Source: Gloeophyllum trabeum ATCC 11539 (Eukaryota > Basidiomycota > Agaricomycetes > Gloeophyllales > Gloeophyllaceae). From it: DNA of 64,000 nt. Of the stretch, positions 60,633-64,000 are shown piece after piece. Each line of letters begins with the position of its first letter. Position 1 is the stretch's first letter. The stretch covers positions 891,262 to 955,261 of the forward strand of contig NW_006920414.1 of the NCBI RefSeq assembly GCF_000344685.1, written 5' to 3'. Both the position numbers and the translations under genes were made by a program. A model generated the notes under the pieces. It saw only the letters and a list, made by a program, of their open reading frames with translations, was not told the origin of the DNA and made no database searches.

Positions 60633-61165
60633 CTTGCTTTAAAACCCCTGCTAAGGTTGACAGGCTTGTAATGCACAGGGCTTGTGAGGGGCCTTGTAAA
60701 AGGCTTGTAGCAGATTTATAACATGAAACAGGGTTTGTAATAGGCTTGTAGTTCCCTTGTAGTGGATTTGTAGCACTGAACCGGGGCTTGTAGTAGCCTT
60801 GTAGCACTTTTGTAGTGGATTTGCAGCCCTCACCTGGGGCTTGTAATAGCCTTGTGACTGCTTTGTAATGCTGATATGGGGCTTGTAATAGCTTTGTAGC
60901 TGATTTGTAGGCCTAGTTTGGGGCTTGTAATACTCTTGTAACCTGATTTGTAACCCTGATCAGGGCTTGTAGCACACTTGTAGTACCAATCCGGGGCTTG
61001 TAATTGGCTTGTAGCACCCTTGTAATGCTGGTGCCTGGCTTGTAATAGCTTTGTAGCACCAATTTGGGGCTTGTAATACCATTGTAGGTTCATTTGTAGC
61101 ACTGCTCCTGGGCTTGTAATAGCCTTATAGTATCCTTGCAGGGGATTTGTAGTGCTTAGTCAGAT
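60625..61165. repeat. Degenerate minisatellite of CTTGTAATAGC-type units
   Basis: About eleven imperfect units begin GGGGCTTGTAATAGC or close variants, each followed by one to three CTTTGTAGC/GATTTGTAG sub-units. Spacing varies from about 30 to 53 bp. On minus it yields open frames of YKATTSP-like repeats that have no family resemblance and are probably not genes. It abuts the truncated gypsy fragment. Confidence 0.85.
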
Positions 61166-61759
61166 GCCAAGTGGCAAGCTTATGGAATATCAGTCAGGAG
61201 CATTGGGTGGCTGAAACAAACCAGGAAAAATGCGAAAACTTCAGGATATATTCTTGGCTCTGGATGCCACATCACTAGACCTAAAAATAGCTGATGACAT
61301 AAATATATAGCATGTGTTAGCCATGCAGTAGCCTGTATAAAATGAGAAAAATGCAGAAAAATCAGAATAAAATTGGGATAGGTGGTGGGATCATTGTGCA
61401 TTAGAGGGGAGCTGGCCATAAATGGAAGAACATGATGGGGTGCCTGTTACAATTGTGTTCAGGTACTCTGTCCACTTTCACGCATGGTTTCCCACACTGC
61501 TTACATGGGAACAACAGAGAGTGAGTGGGTGGGACTTGTGGTGGCAATATCAGGTGCATCAAAGCTATTTATAGCTACCAAAAAAGGCTTTTTAACTGCC
61601 AGCTCCAAAGCAGTTTTTTGCATGCTACACCCTTTGGGGTCTGTGGTCACCCCATATATGGCTACAGCTTTACATAAGAGTGCGGGGGAATCCAACTGCT
61701 CCATCATTAGCTACTGCTTTTCACCCATTCCCCTCCCAGAGAATTAGCTCAGCTACTGC
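61166..61759. other. Repeat-region spacer, no gene recognised
   Basis: A plus frame at 61484-61747 is open but matches no family I know. Nothing else seen. Confidence 0.45.
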
Positions 61760-62020
61760 TGTTGAGATCTGATGACTTGGTCACTCTTTGTTGACTGAGT
61801 GGCTCATGGAATGTCCTAGGCCCTTCTAGGCTGAGTTACCTTGTTCTGAGCCACTCCCTTTGTTGTGAGCCACTCCCTTTGTATTCCTTGTATTCCTTGT
61901 TATCCTTGTTCTTCTTTGTATTTCAATGTCCCCTTGTTCTGTCCTTGTTCTTTGATGCCCTTGTATTCTACAGTATATAAGGGCTCCCTAGGTCGCTCTG
62001 TGTCCCCCAGTCTTGACACA
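61760..62020 (+). mobile_element. Possible copia LTR
   Basis: Starts TGTTGAGATCTG and ends TCTTGACACA, with TG..CA ends. It has a promoter-like TATATAAGGGCTCCC near 61973 and a run of CCTTGTT/CTTTGT repeats. It is next to a copia integrase fragment but without gag between. No matching second LTR is in the window, so the boundaries are uncertain. Confidence 0.35.
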
Positions 62021-62084
62021 GTTTGACCTAGCCCTTGGGTGTTGTCCGAAGCTAGTATCTTCCACAGCCAACATGCAGTTCCAA

Positions 62085-62850
62085 GCCAAAGTGAACAATG
62101 CAAACACTGGGTACCTACAAGGTAGGACTATCACTCCAGTGCAGAAAGCGTACTCTGCGCTTAGCACACTCCCTCTGGACTTGTCTCTATGGCACAAGCG
62201 CTGTTCTCATGCCAATGTGGATGATTTGCGAAGTGTTGTGTCAAAGAAGCTGGTGTCTGGTTTGACCATTCGCTCTAACAGTGCACCAGATCCCATATGC
62301 GAGCCCTGCATCAATGGCAAGATGCACAGGCACAATGTGCCGTGTTCTGCATCTAGAAAGCAGACCAGGCTTGCACTGGTGCAGTCTGACCTCAAGGGTC
62401 CCCCCATGCCCACTCCCACCCGTGAAGGCTATCACTACTGGATAGTCTTTGTAGATGATGCATCAAGTTTCTGGGCTGTAGCATTCTTGAAGCAAAAGAG
62501 TGATGCTCTAGAGGCCTTTAAAGTCTACAAGGCCTATGCTGATTATGCTACAGGCTGCAAAATTGGCACTCTGCGCGATGATAAGGGCGGAGAGCACAAG
62601 AGCAAGGCCTTTGAGGCATTCTGTGCAGAGCATGGCATCCAGCGCCAGCACACAGAGACTGATGAGCCTCATCAGAATGGAGTGGCAGGCGAGCTAATCG
62701 CACCATTGCAGAGGGAGCTACTGCTATCTTACTCCAGGCAAGCTCCCTCTGTCCAACTGGGAAGCTGGCAGGCGTCCAGATACACACAGAGATGCCTGAG
62801 TCAAGCTCTATTAATGCTAAGGAAGAGAGCTTGACTCAGGAGCGCATTTT
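62085..62850 (+). pseudogene. Copia pre-integrase and integrase fragment, frameshifted
   Basis: Encodes the GAG-pre-integrase zinc region (LWHKRCSHANVDDLRS, PICEPCINGKMHRHNVP) and the integrase core. The first Asp is in QSDLKGPPMPT and the second in IGTLRDDKGGEH. Text then reaches DEPHQNGVA near 62690, where one base appears to be missing, so the third catalytic residue falls out of frame. A different plus frame then carries on the conserved ANRTIAEG-type text. No reverse transcriptase follows. Decayed and truncated at both ends. Confidence 0.82.
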
Positions 62851-62941
62851 CGCTCTTCTGGGAGCGTGGGAACCAACTGTACAGTATGGGAAATGGAAGG
62901 GAAAAGCGCAGAGTTAAAGGGGCTAAGTCACCAGGGTGAAG

Positions 62942-63030
62942 GATGCCAAAATAGCAAAGTGGTTACCACCACTAGCAGGGATGCATACCTGGAGGTTTTG
63001 GTTCAATCCCCAGTCAGCGCACTTTTTACC
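62942..63030 (+). ncRNA. tRNA-derived Pol III module (A box, B box, T5)
   Basis: The A box TAGCAAAGTGG (62952-62962) and B box GGTTCAATCCC (63000-63010) fit the Pol III consensus, with a TTTTT run at 63023-63027. It does not fold cleanly into a standard tRNA, so it is more likely a SINE-type or tRNA-relic unit. It lies directly beside the end of the minus-strand copia element. Confidence 0.55.
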
Positions 63031-63038
63031 TCCAATAC

Positions 63039-63048
63039 TCCCCCCTGA
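63039..63048 (-). promoter_or_regulatory. Copia polypurine tract (minus element)
   Basis: On minus, CGTCAGGGGGGAGTATTGG follows the RNase H end closely. GGGGGGAG followed by TATTGG resembles a tract plus the first bases of an LTR, but the LTR does not continue recognisably. Confidence 0.5.
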
Positions 63049-63305
63049 CGTGCCACGTCTGCGCTACATCAGCCCCAGCAACCTAACCATGCTCTCGACC
63101 TTTGCCTTCACCAAGGCCTTGGTCATCCCATCCGCTGGCATCACATCTGTCCTAAGATGCGCCAGCCCAATCTTGCCACTCGCAACCTCATCCCTCAACC
63201 AGTAGAACCGCAAGTCCAAGCGCTTCATCCTCCCATGGTGCTCCGGGTTCTTCGCCACAGACAGAGCAGACTGATTGTCGATGTAGAGGATAGAGGGCGA
63301 AGAGA

Positions 63306-63558
63306 TGTCAAGTATAATAAATGACCAGACCAGGGATTGAACCTGAGACCACCTGGCATATACCCAGGAGCTCTACCAACTGAGCTACCTGGTCTTGGTT
63401 CAGAGGACATATCAAGGTATATGACCTTGTATAGCTGAGTGTAACTGTTGCCTACTACCCATAATGGCCTTCATGCAAGGCACTAGGTATTGGTAGGTCT
63501 TATGACAGTTCAGGGACTCACTCCTGTTAGATGAGTAAGCATGATTACCCATTCCAAC
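63306..63558 (-). mobile_element. 253-bp insertion carrying a tRNA-like sequence
   Basis: Flanked by AAGAGA at 63300-63305 and 63559-63564, a 6-bp target duplication. The insert breaks the copia RNase H frame. It has no terminal inverted repeats. A tRNA-like block on the minus strand lies toward its left end (63323-63394). Probably SINE-related, though the tRNA part is at the downstream end for that strand, not at the head as in usual SINEs. Confidence 0.7.
63323..63394 (-). tRNA. tRNA-like gene or tRNA-derived unit, anticodon loop GTATATG
   Basis: 72 bases fold as a full cloverleaf: acceptor GACCAGG/TCTGGTC, D arm GCTC/GAGC, anticodon stem CCTGG/CCAGG with a 7-base loop GTATATG, and T arm CAGG/CCTG with TTCAATC. 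The A box (TAGCTCAGTTGG) and B box (GGTTCAATCCC) are excellent. The implied anticodon ATA would read a tyrosine codon, but is not the normal GTA, and there is no intron. A tRNA-derived element is therefore more likely than a working tRNA. Confidence 0.55.
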
Positions 63559-64000
63559 AAGAGAAGGAGTAGCCGAGTTCAGTAAGGAAGTTGCGCAGCC
63601 AGAGGATCTCCTGAGCAGCAGAGACAGCAGCCACATACTCAGCCTCAGTAGTAGACAAAGTGACAATAGACTGAAGTCGACTAGACCAAGAGACTGCTCC
63701 AGTACCCATCTTGACCACATAGCCACTGGTAGAGTGACCGTTGTCTGGGTTGCCGCCGTGATCAGCATCAGTGAAGGTGGAGAACAGCTCACGCGACGAC
63801 GAGGGAGAGTAAGTGAGCTTCAAGTCCAGAGTGCCCTTCAAGTAGCGGAAGAGATGCTTAACAGCTCTCCAGTGGCGCTTCCCAGGGTTCTTGCTGAAGC
63901 GCGCCAGGACTCCAACAGCATACGCAATGTCTGGACGCGTTGCAACAGCAACATATGCCAAGGCACCTACGGCGATTGATATAGGGCACAGAGCGCATCT

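Larger units (their letters stand above)
63064..64000 (-). pseudogene. Copia RNase H end, interrupted by a 253-bp insertion, runs off the window
   Basis: On minus, from the window edge: GALAYVAVATRPDIAYAVGV, RHWRAVKHLFRYLKGTLDLK, the RNase H text TFTDADHGGNPDNGHSTSGY and STTEAEYVAAVSAAQEILWL, and LTELGYSFS. After the insertion (63306-63558) it continues as SPSILYIDNQSALSVAKNPEH and MKRLDLRFYWLRDEV to the stop at 63064. Removing the insertion and one duplication restores the frame. The rest of pol lies beyond position 64000. Confidence 0.87.

Noticed and set aside
60651..61102. Minus open frames with repeated TSP/YK residues as a repeat protein
   Set aside because: They arise from the minisatellite, have no start context or conserved domain, and unit lengths are not multiples of three.
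63323..63394. Functional tRNA-Tyr
   Set aside because: The anticodon would be ATA rather than GTA, no tRNA-Tyr intron is present, and it lies inside an insertion with target duplications.

Overview
The window looks like nuclear DNA of a filamentous basidiomycete, most likely an Agaricomycete. Genes are split by many introns of about 45-65 nt with GT..AG ends, proteins match fungal families, a FunK1-type kinase (a family expanded in mushroom-forming fungi) is present, and the right end is packed with fungal Ty1/copia and Ty3/gypsy retrotransposon remains. I joined exons by eye using splice sites and protein-family continuity. Where I summed the exons the totals are multiples of three. No species assignment is possible.

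Bases 591-48409 are ordinary gene territory. Left to right: a secreted GH18 chitinase-like enzyme (minus); an alpha/beta hydrolase (minus); a FunK1 kinase; a small tail-anchored protein (minus); a SnoaL/NTF2-like protein; a second alpha/beta hydrolase paralogous to the first; COQ3 (minus, ubiquinone synthesis); two C2H2-type zinc-finger regulators in tandem; ribosomal protein eL43; a CCCH zinc-finger protein; a type I Baeyer-Villiger-like flavin monooxygenase; a UCH-family deubiquitinase; dihydroxyacetone kinase; a USP-family deubiquitinase (minus); CCZ1 (Rab7 GEF subunit); an ATP-dependent DNA ligase of LIG4-like type (minus); and RCD1/CNOT9 of CCR4-NOT. Several pairs are divergent with short shared upstream regions: tail-anchored/SnoaL, USP/CCZ1 and ligase/RCD1. 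Most are housekeeping functions with no pathway in common. Three gene-poor gaps (12.9-15.0, 16.2-19.0 and 20.7-22.5 kb) hold nothing I can name.

Bases 48410-64000 are a nest of retroelements. On the minus strand lies a decayed Ty3/gypsy element: integrase pieces from about 60.6 to 57.9 kb, and a 3' LTR at 50294-51422 preceded by a polypurine tract. Between them, antisense to pol, is a decayed intron-containing gene (51522-57261). It encodes a Cys-rich module with exact Zn2Cys6 spacing, then a coiled coil, and a second copy of the polypurine-tract block lies on its far side. A copia element (52356-56787, two 330-bp LTRs) sits inside an intron of that gene. A solo gypsy LTR (59131-60475) interrupts the integrase. 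Solo LTRs of a third, short family lie in the integrase, inside that gypsy LTR, and at 49743-49939, all with perfect 5-bp target duplications. Further right are a degenerate tandem repeat, two more copia fragments, and two tRNA-like Pol III modules, one inside a 253-bp insertion within a copia pol reading frame.

The best candidate for something new is the antisense Zn2Cys6/coiled-coil gene apparently carried between pol and the 3' LTR of the gypsy element.
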